Shown here: in pieces, positions 44,980 to 53,495 of the stretch
How the letters are laid out: every line of letters begins with the position of its first letter
Numbering within the stretch: position 1 is the first letter of the stretch
From: Promethearchaeia archaeon
GTDB taxonomy: Archaea > Asgardarchaeota > Lokiarchaeia > Sigyniarchaeales > SOKP01
Assembly: GCA_029856045.1 (NCBI GenBank)
Contig: JAHQWG010000003.1
Coordinates: forward strand, 1 to 64,000
Direction of reading: 5' to 3'
Length of the DNA: 64,000 nucleotides
Made by a program: the position numbers and the translations under genes
The notes under the pieces: generated by a model
What the model saw: only the letters and a program-made list of their open reading frames with translations
The model's database searches: none
What the model was told of the DNA's origin: nothing

Positions 44980-47277
44980 TTATAATTTCCAGGTGATTAT
45001 GAAATGAGTTCCATTATTTCTTTCAATAGTAATATTTCCATCCATTTGTTTGGTTATAGTGTATATAAGTTTTAACCCAATTGTATCTGAATTTCTATAA
45101 TTTACATCTTTGGGAAAACCTATTCCATTATCATACACATCTAATAATATTCTATTGTTTTTGGTTTTTTTCAGTGTAACAATAATTTTTCCAACATCAT
45201 TTTTAGAAAATGCATGTATTAATGAGTTAGATACAAGTTCATTTACAATTAAACCACAAGAAATGGCTTTATTTAGGTTTAAATCAATATTTTCAATTTT
45301 CAATTGTAATTTAATTTGTTTGGAATTTGCTGAATAAGCTTTAAATAGATTATTAACAAGGGTTTTCATGTATTTTGAAAGATCTATCTTATTTAAGTTT
45401 TCGGATTTGTATAATATTTCGTGTATTAGCGCCATAGCTTTAATACGATTTTGGAAATCCTTAAAAATATGAAGAACTCTTTCATCTTTTACATATTGAT
45501 CTTGTAGTACTATTAAACTTGAAATTATTTGTAAATTATTTTTTACTCTATGATGGATTTCTTTTAGGAGTATTTCTTTTTCTGCTAGGGAAGATTCCAA
45601 TAGTGATTCATTCTTTTTTTGCTCGTTTATATCAATTATATTTATATGTAGAGCACAGGTTCCTTGAAATTGAATCCTTTTTGAATATTGTCGGATATAC
45701 AAATAATTTTCATTTTTTTTCTTCATTCGTATTTCGGATTGAAATGAGGATATATCTTCGTTTAAAATTTTATTATATTTTTCTAAAGTCATTTTTAAGT
45801 CTTCAGGATGAATATGCTGGCTTATAGTGTTTAGATCCCAAGATAGTAGTTCATTTATCGAAAATCCTAAAATATCAGATATACCTTTGTTTGCAAAAAT
45901 TATGCGTTCATTAGCAATGATAAGAGTACCCAACAAGGATTGTTCTGTGAGTATTCGATATTTTTCTTCACTTTCTCTTAACTCTTTTTCAGTATAATCA
46001 CGAACAATAACACTTGCAAGAATATTTGCTATAGATTGTAAAAAATTGATATCATCTTTTGAAAATTTCCGATATTTTTTTGTATGAGCTCCTAAAATAC
46101 CAAATGGTGCGTTTATTCCTTGAATAATAACACTCATTCCACTAATGACATCATGATCCGCAAGAAGTTTTGGTGCACAAAATCTCGTTTCATTTTTCAA
46201 GTTTTCCACAATTACTGGCGTAGTTTTTAGTAATGTAAAACCTGCTTGCGAATTTATATTATTTTCAACAGTTGCATTTCCAACTAATCCTTTATGCCAA
46301 CCAGACCCTGCCCTTAATTTTAAAAATTTGTTATTCGGAAGAAGTTCAAGTACTTTCGTAAACTCAATATCCAATATTTTTGCAAGTAAAGATGATGCTT
46401 TTTTAAACAATTTATCAATTTGTTTTTCCGTAATAGCTTCTAAGCCAAATTTTGCAATCATTGCTTGTCTATGGATACGATTATCAATGAACTGTCGGAT
46501 TGTTCTGTATCTCGTTAAGTCTTCGGAAACACAGAGAATTCCGACAATTTTATTTTGGTTATTGAAAATTGGTCCCATATTAGATGAAAATTGTATATCA
46601 CTTCCATTCTTTTTTTTTAATCGATATTTAATATTTGTAACAAATTTACCTTCCAATACTTTCTTAATTCCTTTGGTAAAAATCATTTTATCATTTGGAT
46701 GAATTAATTTATAAATGCTTAATGAATCAAGGATTTCTTCTTTGTTATATCCTAGAATATCAGTAAAAACATTATTTATATCAAGAAAATTTATGTTTAG
46801 ATCTAATTTATAAATCATAAATTTAGAAATTTTAAGCAATGTTTGAAATTTCTCTTCAGCTAAACATTGAGAAAAATAAGAATTTTTTAGTTTATTGAAG
46901 TGTTTTGTATTTTTTATCTCTCGTTTAATAGTAGGAATTAAGCGATTTAGATCATCTTCTTTGATATAATCATTTATTCCGGTTTTTATCAAGGAAATCA
47001 TCGCTTTTTCATCTATTTCTTGTCCAATAACAATATAGGGAATTATTAATTCTTTTTCTTTGATAATTCTTAATATTTCTATTCCGTATCGTGTCCATGC
47101 TTTATAGTCGGATAATATAATATCCCATGTTTTTTTAGATAACACTAAATTTAAAGTAACATAATTTTCGATAAATTCCAATTGCACTTTGAAGTTATAA
47201 GCTTTTAACTTTTGAATTATTGAGGATACTGAATCTTTAGAATCAGAAATGAATAATATATCAAATTTTTCACTCAA
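44980..47277 (-). CDS. Hybrid-type sensor histidine kinase (REC-PAS-GAF-PAS-HisKA_2-HATPase)
   Basis: The 765 residues show a receiver-like N-terminus (about 5-120: Asp in LSDYKAW, Lys in DYIKEDD) and a PAS domain (about 150-260). A GAF domain (about 275-425) and a second PAS (about 430-555) follow. The His is in EIHHRVKNNLQIISSL, a HisKA_2-type box near residue 570, and the ATPase has DVYDNGIGFPKDV and IGLKLIYTI. No membrane helix is present, so it senses a cytosolic signal; PAS/GAF may bind a small ligand. The receiver sits at the front rather than the end. The operon's likely promoter is in the divergent gap to 47745. Confidence 0.88.
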   Translation of the reverse strand: MSEKFDILFISDSKDSVSSIIQKLKAYNFKVQLEFIENYVTLNLVLSKKTWDIILSDYKAWTRYGIEILRIIKEKELIIPYIVIGQEIDEKAMISLIKTGINDYIKEDDLNRLIPTIKREIKNTKHFNKLKNSYFSQCLAEEKFQTLLKISKFMIYKLDLNINFLDINNVFTDILGYNKEEILDSLSIYKLIHPNDKMIFTKGIKKVLEGKFVTNIKYRLKKKNGSDIQFSSNMGPIFNNQNKIVGILCVSEDLTRYRTIRQFIDNRIHRQAMIAKFGLEAITEKQIDKLFKKASSLLAKILDIEFTKVLELLPNNKFLKLRAGSGWHKGLVGNATVENNINSQAGFTLLKTTPVIVENLKNETRFCAPKLLADHDVISGMSVIIQGINAPFGILGAHTKKYRKFSKDDINFLQSIANILASVIVRDYTEKELRESEEKYRILTEQSLLGTLIIANERIIFANKGISDILGFSINELLSWDLNTISQHIHPEDLKMTLEKYNKILNEDISSFQSEIRMKKKNENYLYIRQYSKRIQFQGTCALHINIIDINEQKKNESLLESSLAEKEILLKEIHHRVKNNLQIISSLIVLQDQYVKDERVLHIFKDFQNRIKAMALIHEILYKSENLNKIDLSKYMKTLVNNLFKAYSANSKQIKLQLKIENIDLNLNKAISCGLIVNELVSNSLIHAFSKNDVGKIIVTLKKTKNNRILLDVYDNGIGFPKDVNYRNSDTIGLKLIYTITKQMDGNITIERNNGTHFIITWKL

Positions 47278-47374
47278 AATTCATGCACTACTCTAAATTT
47301 TCTATTTTTATTAACTTTAATATTTTAAGAAATTTCTTTAATTATAATATTGGAATTTTCATTAAAAAATATCT

Positions 47375-47422
47375 GTTTAATATTAACTATATCCAAGCGT
47401 TTAATATTAACTATATCCAAGC
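47375..47422. repeat. Perfect 24-bp tandem duplication
   Basis: A 24-bp unit beginning GTTTAATATTAAC and ending ATATCCAAGC occurs twice head to tail without a mismatch (47375-47398 and 47399-47422), about 100 bp upstream of the sensor kinase start. Two equal sites close together resemble a tandem operator. It could also be a recent chance duplication. Confidence 0.8.
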
Positions 47423-47478
47423 TTTCATTCTAACATTCTTAATATTATTAAAAAAAAAAATTGCTTTAAGGAAAAATT

Positions 47479-47496
47479 TTTCGATATAGATCGAAA
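47479..47496. promoter_or_regulatory. Operator-like dyad TTTCGAT-N4-ATCGAAA
   Basis: Perfect 7-bp arms separated by ATAG form an 18-bp palindrome between the divergent operons. The winged-helix regulators encoded next door (43742 and 44132) bind DNA as dimers, and a symmetric site of this size would suit them. No other site in the gap has comparable symmetry. Confidence 0.4.
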
Positions 47497-47666
47497 TATG
47501 TTAATATTGAATTAGATAAAATAGAAAGGAAGGTTTAATTAATTTAACAGATGATTTTTGCTTTAATATAAATTTTAAAGATATTTTTTCCATTTTTCTA
47601 TTCTAACTAATTTATCAGTTTAAAAAACTATTAATACAGTAAAACTTATAAATAAATTGAAGTAAG

Positions 47667-47676
47667 TTTTATATAA
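47667..47676 (+). promoter_or_regulatory. TATA box for the flavin-protein operon
   Basis: TTTTATATAA ends 68 bp before the ATG at 47745. Transcription would begin about 25 bp later, leaving a leader of about 40 nt that contains an SD-like TAGGAGA just before the start codon. In contrast to 35903, this transcript has a leader. Confidence 0.4.
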
Positions 47677-47744
47677 AGATTGTTGTTTCTTTATTTAAAA
47701 AAATTTATTTCAAAAATATAAAATTATAAAAATAGGAGAAAAAA

Positions 47745-48230
47745 ATGGTAAAATTAACACCTGAAATGAAAGAAGCGTTGATAGTTCCTGGAAAAGGAGG
47801 ATCTGTAATCTATTTAGCTACATCAACTATAGATGGTAAACCTAATATTGCTGCTATGAGATATATAGCAAGTATGAAAGATGACAAGGCTTTGGTCGCT
47901 GATATGTTTTTACTGAAAACAAAGAGGAACCTAAAGGAAAATCCCGAATGTTCCATAATTATAGGACACCCTATTGATTCGGGAAGAGATTGGGTATTTA
48001 AAGGAAAAGCAATAGATATAGAATATGGCTTTCCGCCTGATTTTGATTGGTATGGGATAACTGCTAAAGAAGTTTTAGCTGAATGGGGAGATTGGCATAA
48101 TAAAGAACCTCCAGATGAAGTGCCTCCTGATGTTGTATATTCACATCCCGCTCAGCGTGGAGTTGTTGTATTACATATCGAAGAAGTATATTCAATTGAA
48201 AAAGGAAAAGTAGGAGAAAAAATTTTATAA
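47745..48230 (+). CDS. Pyridoxamine-5'-phosphate-oxidase-like flavin-binding protein
   Basis: The 161-residue split-barrel protein starts MKEALIVPGKGGSVIYLATS, then GKPNIAAMRYIASMKDD and TKRNLKENPECSIIIGHP. These are features of FMN- or F420-binding proteins of the PNPOx superfamily. The reaction is unknown; such proteins often reduce flavins or bind F420. The next gene, 14 bp later, is a paralogue, and the two may form a heterodimer. It is the first gene of a possible long operon of redox genes. Confidence 0.72.
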   Translation: MVKLTPEMKEALIVPGKGGSVIYLATSTIDGKPNIAAMRYIASMKDDKALVADMFLLKTKRNLKENPECSIIIGHPIDSGRDWVFKGKAIDIEYGFPPDFDWYGITAKEVLAEWGDWHNKEPPDEVPPDVVYSHPAQRGVVVLHIEEVYSIEKGKVGEKIL

Positions 48231-48243
48231 GAGGTATATAAAA

Positions 48244-48666
48244 ATGGCAATAGTTTTAACGAATAGAATGAGAGAATGGATAAAGACAGGATGTCTTTTA
48301 AATGTAGCTGATAAAAATGGAGTACCTTGTATTACCACCGCTAGAAAAATAGATTCAGTTTCAGATGATGAAGTCGTATTTGCCCTTACTAAAGACGAAT
48401 ATTCAGTGATTAAAAAACCTTTATCAGATAATTCCTGGGTTGCTTTTGGAATTCTTGGAATTGGTAGTATTCGGTTTTGTTATCAATTTAAAGGTAAAGG
48501 AATAGCGAAACAGAAAGGGGATAATGTACATTTGACTGTTAAGCTCTCGGAAGTTTATTGCACTAAACCTGGATGTTATGCTGGGTTGCGACTTGATCTT
48601 AAAACTCCTAAAGAATTTGATGAGTGGGAACGAAATTTATGGAAAGATATGCCAAAAAAAAAATAA
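48244..48666 (+). CDS. Pyridoxamine-5'-phosphate-oxidase-like flavin-binding protein
   Basis: The 140-residue protein shows the same split-barrel plan as its neighbour: LNVADKNGVPCITTARKIDS, ALTKDEYSVIKKPLSDNSWV and a late VYCTKPGCYAGLRL. It has Cys residues (GCLLNVA, PCITT, YCTKPGC) that the first copy lacks. It is translated from the same mRNA (GAGGTATATAAAA before ATG). Function is unknown. A T13 run downstream may end the transcript. Confidence 0.68.
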   Translation: MAIVLTNRMREWIKTGCLLNVADKNGVPCITTARKIDSVSDDEVVFALTKDEYSVIKKPLSDNSWVAFGILGIGSIRFCYQFKGKGIAKQKGDNVHLTVKLSEVYCTKPGCYAGLRLDLKTPKEFDEWERNLWKDMPKKK

Positions 48667-48674
48667 AATTTTAA

Positions 48675-48687
48675 TTTTTTTTTTTTT
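48675..48687 (+). terminator. T-run terminator
   Basis: Thirteen T residues lie 9 bp after the stop codon of the second flavin-type gene. Archaeal RNA polymerase stops at such T runs without needing a hairpin. Confidence 0.5.
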
Positions 48688-48752
48688 CTAATATCAAAAA
48701 AGATTAGAAAGAGATACATAATAAAAATAATATATACATGGTTAAATAACAA

Positions 48753-49061
48753 TTGAAATCAGTTAAGCAGATGGATAGTAAAAAAATAGATAGAAAGAAA
48801 CCTAAAAAAAAACCCGAACAATTTCCTTGGTTTATGCCATTTATGTGTGAAGGGTGTGGAGATTGTGTAGAAGCATGTCCAAATTCGTGTATTGAATTAA
48901 TGGGATTAAATCGAAAAGTCCCAGTGGCATGGCTAATTTATCCAGATTATTGTTTGGGATGTGGAAATTGCGCAAATATGTGTATAGTTGATGCCGTTCA
49001 AATGACTAAATACGTGGATAAAGCAATCGAGCGATATAAAACAAAAAAACCGTTTGAATAA
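48753..49061 (+). CDS. 2[4Fe-4S] ferredoxin-like protein
   Basis: The 102-residue protein has two 4Fe-4S motifs, CEGCGDCVEACPNSC and CLGCGNCANMC, after a Lys-rich N-terminus. The second motif ends in CIVDAV, without the Pro that usually follows the last Cys. It probably carries electrons for the neighbouring HdrB/D-like protein. The start is TTG 48753, or the internal ATG 48771 (MDSKKIDRKK). Confidence 0.75.
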   Translation: MKSVKQMDSKKIDRKKPKKKPEQFPWFMPFMCEGCGDCVEACPNSCIELMGLNRKVPVAWLIYPDYCLGCGNCANMCIVDAVQMTKYVDKAIERYKTKKPFE

Positions 49062-49090
49062 ATTTGAATAAATAGCAATTAATTTTTTTT

Positions 49091-49165
49091 AATTCATAAC
49101 AAATTTAATTCATAACAAAATTAAAAGTAAAAAAAAAAGTAAAAAAAAGCAAAAAAAAAGTAAAA
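49091..49165. repeat. Short tandem repeats and A-rich slippage tract
   Basis: AATTCATAACAAA occurs at 49091-49103 and 49107-49119, followed by near-repeats of AAGTAAAAAAAA up to 49165. They lie immediately before the strong SD (AGAGGAGGAAATAA) of the next gene. They look like replication slippage. A role as a leader element is possible but not shown. Confidence 0.6.
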
Positions 49166-49178
49166 GAGGAGGAAATAA

Positions 49179-50243
49179 ATGGTATTTGATTTAAGAAGAT
49201 GTGATTTTTCGAAATGTAAAGGAGAATGTCTTGCAATGTGCTTATTTGTTGATTATGATGAGCAAAAAGCTAAAGCGGATATGGCCAAATTAATAGCTCA
49301 AGAACCTGCTGATATTCTTGCTAAATGTGTTACTTGTTATGGGTGTAATGAATATTGTCCTCAAGGAGCAAATCCATGGGATTTGATAAATCAAATGCAG
49401 GAAAAGACAGGTCTTTATATATATCCAAAAGAAGCTAAAAAAACTGCTTTAGGATGGGCAGAAAAAGAAGATAAGATCGTTAAAGGAGATCCTGATAAAC
49501 CTGCTGTTTCTATAGGTGGTTTTCCTGATGCACTTCCATGGGAGAAAGTTTTTAAAGGAAAGTTATTTGAAGGATTACCACTAATAATGGGTGGATCATA
49601 TTGCTGCAGAGCACCAGAAACACATATGTGTGATGCTAATTCTGCCTTAGATACCCTTCCATCATTAGTAAAAAATCTTGCTGATACAGGATATAAGGAA
49701 ATAATTTTTTATCATGATGCATGTTGGGGTTTTGTAACATCTGAAGCACTTGCTAAAATGATTGAAGTTCCTTTTAAACCAATTCATCTTATGGAATATA
49801 TTCGAGATTGGCTAAGAGAGCATAAAGATTTAATCACTCCATTAAATATTAAAGTTGCATATCAACGACCTTGTACTACAAGATATAATCCTCATGGAGA
49901 TTTAAAAGAAGGTTTCTATGATTGGGTTGAACAAACTTTTGAATTACTCGGTTGTGAGCTTGTAGAGCGAACATATCAAAAGGAAAATACCATGTGCTGT
50001 TGTTCCGGTATTTTTCCAACCCAGAAAGAACGTGCTATGAGTTATGTAAGAAAGAACCTGCAAGATGCTAAAGATGCTGGAGCAGATAATTATATTACAT
50101 TCTGTCCTATCTGTACTGCAGTAATGCGAGGTACAGCTAGAAAAATGGAAATGGAACCTTATCATATAATAATGCTCGTACAAAAGGCACTTGGTGAAGA
50201 TTTACCATTAGGGGGAGCAGGAATCGGAACTCCAGTTCATTAG
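49179..50243 (+). CDS. HdrB/D-like Fe-S protein with CCG domains
   Basis: The 354-residue protein has N-terminal 4Fe-4S type cysteines (CDFSKCKGECLAMC, then CVTCYGCNEYCPQG). Two CCG-type regions follow (SYCCRAPETHMC; YHDACWGFV and RPCTTRYNP; ENTMCCCSGIFPTQK; CPICTAVM). HdrB and HdrD use such cysteines to bind the noncubane 4Fe-4S clusters that split disulfides. Family members outside methanogens reduce other thiols or quinones; the partner here is unknown. It has a strong SD, AGAGGAGG. It is distinct from the HdrB at 53496. Confidence 0.72.
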   Translation: MVFDLRRCDFSKCKGECLAMCLFVDYDEQKAKADMAKLIAQEPADILAKCVTCYGCNEYCPQGANPWDLINQMQEKTGLYIYPKEAKKTALGWAEKEDKIVKGDPDKPAVSIGGFPDALPWEKVFKGKLFEGLPLIMGGSYCCRAPETHMCDANSALDTLPSLVKNLADTGYKEIIFYHDACWGFVTSEALAKMIEVPFKPIHLMEYIRDWLREHKDLITPLNIKVAYQRPCTTRYNPHGDLKEGFYDWVEQTFELLGCELVERTYQKENTMCCCSGIFPTQKERAMSYVRKNLQDAKDAGADNYITFCPICTAVMRGTARKMEMEPYHIIMLVQKALGEDLPLGGAGIGTPVH

Positions 50244-50259
50244 TAAAAATAATCAAATA

Positions 50260-50270
50260 TTTTTTTTTTT
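50260..50270 (+). terminator. T-run terminator
   Basis: Eleven consecutive T residues (50260-50270) follow 16 bp after the HdrB/D-like stop. Read-through to mfnB is possible, since its ATG is 22 bp further on. Confidence 0.35.
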
Positions 50271-50291
50271 ATATATAAATAAGGATTTAAG

Positions 50292-51002
50292 ATGAGAGTT
50301 CTTATAAGTATACGTTCACTTGAAGAATTGCAACCTGCCTTAGAAGGAAAAGCTGATATTATAGATCTAAAGAATCCAGACGAAGGTTCATTAGGTGCAG
50401 CCGTTCCTTCATTTATTAAAAAAGTTAAAAAATTAGCATTAAATAATTTAGTAAGTGCGGCAATCGGAGATATGCCAAACCTTCCAGGAACTGCAGCATT
50501 AGCCGCATTTGGAGCTGCAAAATCAGGAGCAGATTATGTAAAAGTAGGACTTTTTGGAGTAACTAATGAGGAAGAAGGAATAAAATTGATGACTGAAGTA
50601 GTTAATGCTGTGAAAGAGGCCAACTCAGATGTTGTAGTAGTTGGGGCTGGTTATGCAGATTCAAGATCTTTTGGCGGTGTTGATCCGTTGATAATTCCTA
50701 ATATTGTGAAATCAGCAGGTGCTGAAATTGCAATGTTAGATACCGCTGTAAAAGATGGTAGAAGGTTATTTGATTTTTTAAATTTAAAGGAATTAAAAAA
50801 TTTTGTAGATAATGCTCATAATCAAAATTTATTGGTAGCGCTCGCAGGATCTCTTCGTACTGAAGATTTATCTATTATTAAACAATTAGGCGCTGATATT
50901 GTAGGATTTAGAGGTGCTGCGTGTAGTAATAATGATCGGAGGAAGGGTGTTGTTACAACAGATCGTGTTGCCAAGATTATGAAAATCACTAATAATTTAT
51001 AA
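50292..51002 (+). CDS. mfnB: (5-formylfuran-3-yl)methyl phosphate synthase (MfnB)
   Basis: The 236-residue TIM-barrel protein matches MfnB, which builds the furan of methanofuran from two triose phosphates. The family landmarks are present: Lys27 in IIDLKNPDEGSLGA, VSAAIGDMPNLPGTAALA, Lys84 in YVKVGLFG, and Asp150/Lys154 in MLDTAVKDGRRLFD. Methanofuran is the C1 carrier used by the Fwd complex encoded nearby, so cofactor synthesis and use sit together. There is no strong SD (AAGGATTTAAG). Its presence indicates that the organism makes methanofuran or a variant of it. Confidence 0.93.
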   Translation: MRVLISIRSLEELQPALEGKADIIDLKNPDEGSLGAAVPSFIKKVKKLALNNLVSAAIGDMPNLPGTAALAAFGAAKSGADYVKVGLFGVTNEEEGIKLMTEVVNAVKEANSDVVVVGAGYADSRSFGGVDPLIIPNIVKSAGAEIAMLDTAVKDGRRLFDFLNLKELKNFVDNAHNQNLLVALAGSLRTEDLSIIKQLGADIVGFRGAACSNNDRRKGVVTTDRVAKIMKITNNL

Positions 51003-51057
51003 AACAATTAAAATATTATTTTAAAAATTTTAAATAAATTAAAAAAAGTATAAAAAA

Positions 51058-51312
51058 ATGTCAACAAAAATAATAAAGCATATAGATGATAGATGTTATG
51101 CTTGCAAAACGTGTGAATTAGTTTGTTCTTTTCACCATAATAAAGTATTTCAGCCATCAAAATCGAGTATATCCGTAGAAAGAGACCATTTAAATGGTAT
51201 TTGGACATGGACATTAGATGATAGTTGCGATAATTGTGAAAACGAAGAGGAGCCATTGTGTGTTAAATTTTGTTTATATAATGCTATTGTAATTAAGGAG
51301 GAGGAAGATTAA
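51058..51312 (+). CDS. Small ferredoxin-like electron carrier for AOR
   Basis: The 84-residue protein has a first 4Fe-4S motif CYACKTCELVC and a second, wider one CDNCENEEEPLCVKFC. That spacing resembles the Fe-S subunits paired with some tungsten oxidoreductases. It ends one base before the AOR start, and the SD for AOR (AAGGAGGAGG) is inside its last codons, so the two are translationally coupled. It probably passes electrons between AOR and a ferredoxin pool. Confidence 0.75.
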   Translation: MSTKIIKHIDDRCYACKTCELVCSFHHNKVFQPSKSSISVERDHLNGIWTWTLDDSCDNCENEEEPLCVKFCLYNAIVIKEEED

Positions 51313-51313
51313 T

Positions 51314-53233
51314 ATGAATAGATTTAAAATTAAAGGAGGAATTACGGGGAAGATTTTACGTGTTGATTTAAGTGCAGAGAAAGTAAGAGTTGAGGAAAAT
51401 AAATATGCTGAAAGATGGATTGCAGGAAGGGCTTTGAGTAGCTGGATTCTCTTGAATGAAATGGACCCCACAACTAAATGGTCTGATCCTGAAAATTATC
51501 TTATTTTTGGTGCTGGTGCATTAATTGGTACGATCGCTCCTGCTAGCTGCCGGACAAACATCGATACGATAAATGTATTTAATAATGGAAAAGGATCCTC
51601 TAATGTTGGTGGGCATTTTAGCCCAGAGATGAAATTTGCAGGGTTTGATCAAATAATCATAAAAGGTAAGGCTGAAAAGCCTGTCTATTTATTTATCTCT
51701 GATGGTAAAGCTGAAATTCGTGATGCATCACATCTTTGGGGCAAAAGTACTTATGAAACTGAAGATATACTTAAGAAAGAATTAAGAGATAATAAAATTG
51801 AGATAGCTTCTATTGGTCCTGCTGGAGAAAATTTAGTTCATGGATCCGCAATAATTATAGATTGTGGTAGGGCTGCTGGTGGGTCTGGGGTTGGATGTGT
51901 TATGGGAGATAAAAAATTAAAAGCTATTGTAGTTCGAGGACACAACTCAGTGAAAGTTGCTCATCCAGAAGAATTTTTACAAAGAGCTTATGAAGCATAT
52001 CAGAAAATAATAAAACGTCCTACAGCTAAAGTATTCCGTAAAAAAACTCTTGCAGGAATGGTATATAATGACTCTGAACAATTTGATGATCTATGGGAAA
52101 TGATGCATTCTACTAAAAATTCTCAAGATGTACATTGGTCTCGTGAACAACGTTCAAGAATAATGGGTAAGGAAGGTGTTGGAAAATTCTTTAAAAAAGT
52201 TCAAGCGTGTTATGCATGTCCTGTAGGTTGTCAGCCATATTCTGAAATTAATGAAGGAAAATTTAAGGGTTCCAAGGGATTAGGTTATTGGATTAATTCA
52301 GTTATGTGGTCTGGAAAGATGGATGTTACTGATCCAGAAGCTTCATTAAGATATCATCTTCGTGCTAATCAATTGGGCTTGGATGGAGATGACTCATCCG
52401 TCGTTATGTCTTGGGCATTCGAGGCATATGAAAAAGGATTGTTAACAAAAGAAGATGTTGATGGCTTAATTTTAACATGGGGTAATTCTGATGCAATGCT
52501 TGAATTACAGGAAAAAATAGCTTCACGTGATGGTTTTGGTGATTTTCTTGCAGATGGTGTAGTTGCTGCAGCAAAAAAACTTGGAAAAGGTTCAGAAAAA
52601 TTTGCTATTAATCAAAAAGGACAAGATTCACTTGATCCATATCGTGTTTGTAAGGGATGGTCTCTCGCGTGTGCCACATCTCCAATTGCAGGGCGTCATA
52701 TGAGGGGAAGCATCAATATACCGATTGCATTTGGGCCAAAAGGTGTAAAATTTAATCCATATTCTTATGAAGACCAACCACCAATAGTATTTTGGGAATT
52801 ACGAGCTAAAGAAATTGAAGACATTACTGGAATCTGTGTTTATGTAGGAACTTGGTCTGGTGTATATGCACTTGAACCTTCAGATTATGTCGAATTAACT
52901 AATTTAGCATTAGGAATTAACCTAACGGAAGAGGATTTCATGCTCTTAGGGCAAAAAGGTTATAACTTAGAGAAAGCATTTAATACCATTCATGTTGGAT
53001 TTAAACGCGAAGATGACCTTCCACATCGAAGATTCTTTGAAGATCCTATATTATCAGGGCCACATAAAGGAGAAACCTTAAATAAAGAAAAATATAATTC
53101 TATGTTAGATGCATTTTATGAACTTCATGGATGGGATAAAGAAACGAGTTGGCAAACCCGTAAAACTTTAGAATCTTTGGGACTATCCGATGTAGCCGAA
53201 AAATTAGCAGAAGTTGGTCGGTTGATTGAATAA
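51314..53233 (+). CDS. aor: Tungsten-dependent aldehyde ferredoxin oxidoreductase
   Basis: The 639 residues are typical for AOR. Landmarks are GGITGKILRVDLSAEKVRVE at the start, a substrate/cofactor region SSNVGGHFSPEMKFAGFD, GPAGENLVHGSAIIIDCGRA, and the Fe-S cysteines including ACYACPVGC. The enzyme uses tungsten bound to two pterins to interconvert aldehydes and acids with ferredoxin. The nearest neighbour is its small Fe-S partner. The exact aldehyde is unknown. The start ATG 51314 lies one base after the small subunit's stop. Confidence 0.9.
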   Translation: MNRFKIKGGITGKILRVDLSAEKVRVEENKYAERWIAGRALSSWILLNEMDPTTKWSDPENYLIFGAGALIGTIAPASCRTNIDTINVFNNGKGSSNVGGHFSPEMKFAGFDQIIIKGKAEKPVYLFISDGKAEIRDASHLWGKSTYETEDILKKELRDNKIEIASIGPAGENLVHGSAIIIDCGRAAGGSGVGCVMGDKKLKAIVVRGHNSVKVAHPEEFLQRAYEAYQKIIKRPTAKVFRKKTLAGMVYNDSEQFDDLWEMMHSTKNSQDVHWSREQRSRIMGKEGVGKFFKKVQACYACPVGCQPYSEINEGKFKGSKGLGYWINSVMWSGKMDVTDPEASLRYHLRANQLGLDGDDSSVVMSWAFEAYEKGLLTKEDVDGLILTWGNSDAMLELQEKIASRDGFGDFLADGVVAAAKKLGKGSEKFAINQKGQDSLDPYRVCKGWSLACATSPIAGRHMRGSINIPIAFGPKGVKFNPYSYEDQPPIVFWELRAKEIEDITGICVYVGTWSGVYALEPSDYVELTNLALGINLTEEDFMLLGQKGYNLEKAFNTIHVGFKREDDLPHRRFFEDPILSGPHKGETLNKEKYNSMLDAFYELHGWDKETSWQTRKTLESLGLSDVAEKLAEVGRLIE

Positions 53234-53256
53234 TATTTTTAAGAATTAATACAAAC

Positions 53257-53278
53257 TTTTATTTTTTTATTTTTTTCT
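53257..53278 (+). terminator. T-rich terminator after AOR
   Basis: Runs of T4, T7 and T6, interrupted only by A or AT, begin 24 bp after the AOR stop. This is a probable T-run terminator. The 262-bp gap up to 53495 is otherwise AT-rich and presumably holds the promoter of the HdrB operon. Confidence 0.4.
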
Positions 53279-53495
53279 ATTTCAGTTTTTAAATAATTTT
53301 TCCTGTATTTTTTTTTTAAGATATTTAATTTATCTTCTAAAACGGAAAAAAAATGAACTAGTTTTTGAATTATAACCTTTCCTCCACAATTTTGTATATC
53401 TTTAAATCTAAAATTTTAAAACAAATTGAATAATTAATTACTTAAGTTCAGAGAACGTGTTTTACCCCAATTTAATAAAAGAAAGAAAGACCATT

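Larger units (their letters stand above)
47278..47744. promoter_or_regulatory. 467-bp divergent regulatory gap
   Basis: This gap separates the sensor kinase operon (minus) from the flavin-binding gene pair (plus). It contains a 24-bp perfect tandem duplication, a 7-bp-arm dyad and a TATA box (47667-47676). A 68-residue open frame at 47283-47489 crosses the duplication, codes for the repeated NINYIQAF and looks like a chance frame. Two promoters firing in opposite directions are expected here. Confidence 0.6.

Noticed and set aside
47283-47489. 68-residue ORF between the kinase and flavin operons
   Set aside because: Low complexity (Ile/Asn/Phe), created by the 24-bp tandem duplication, with no SD and no family; likely non-coding regulatory DNA.
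49123-49165. A-rich repeats as a riboswitch or leader RNA
   Set aside because: No pairing potential is visible in the A tract. It looks like slippage before a strong SD.
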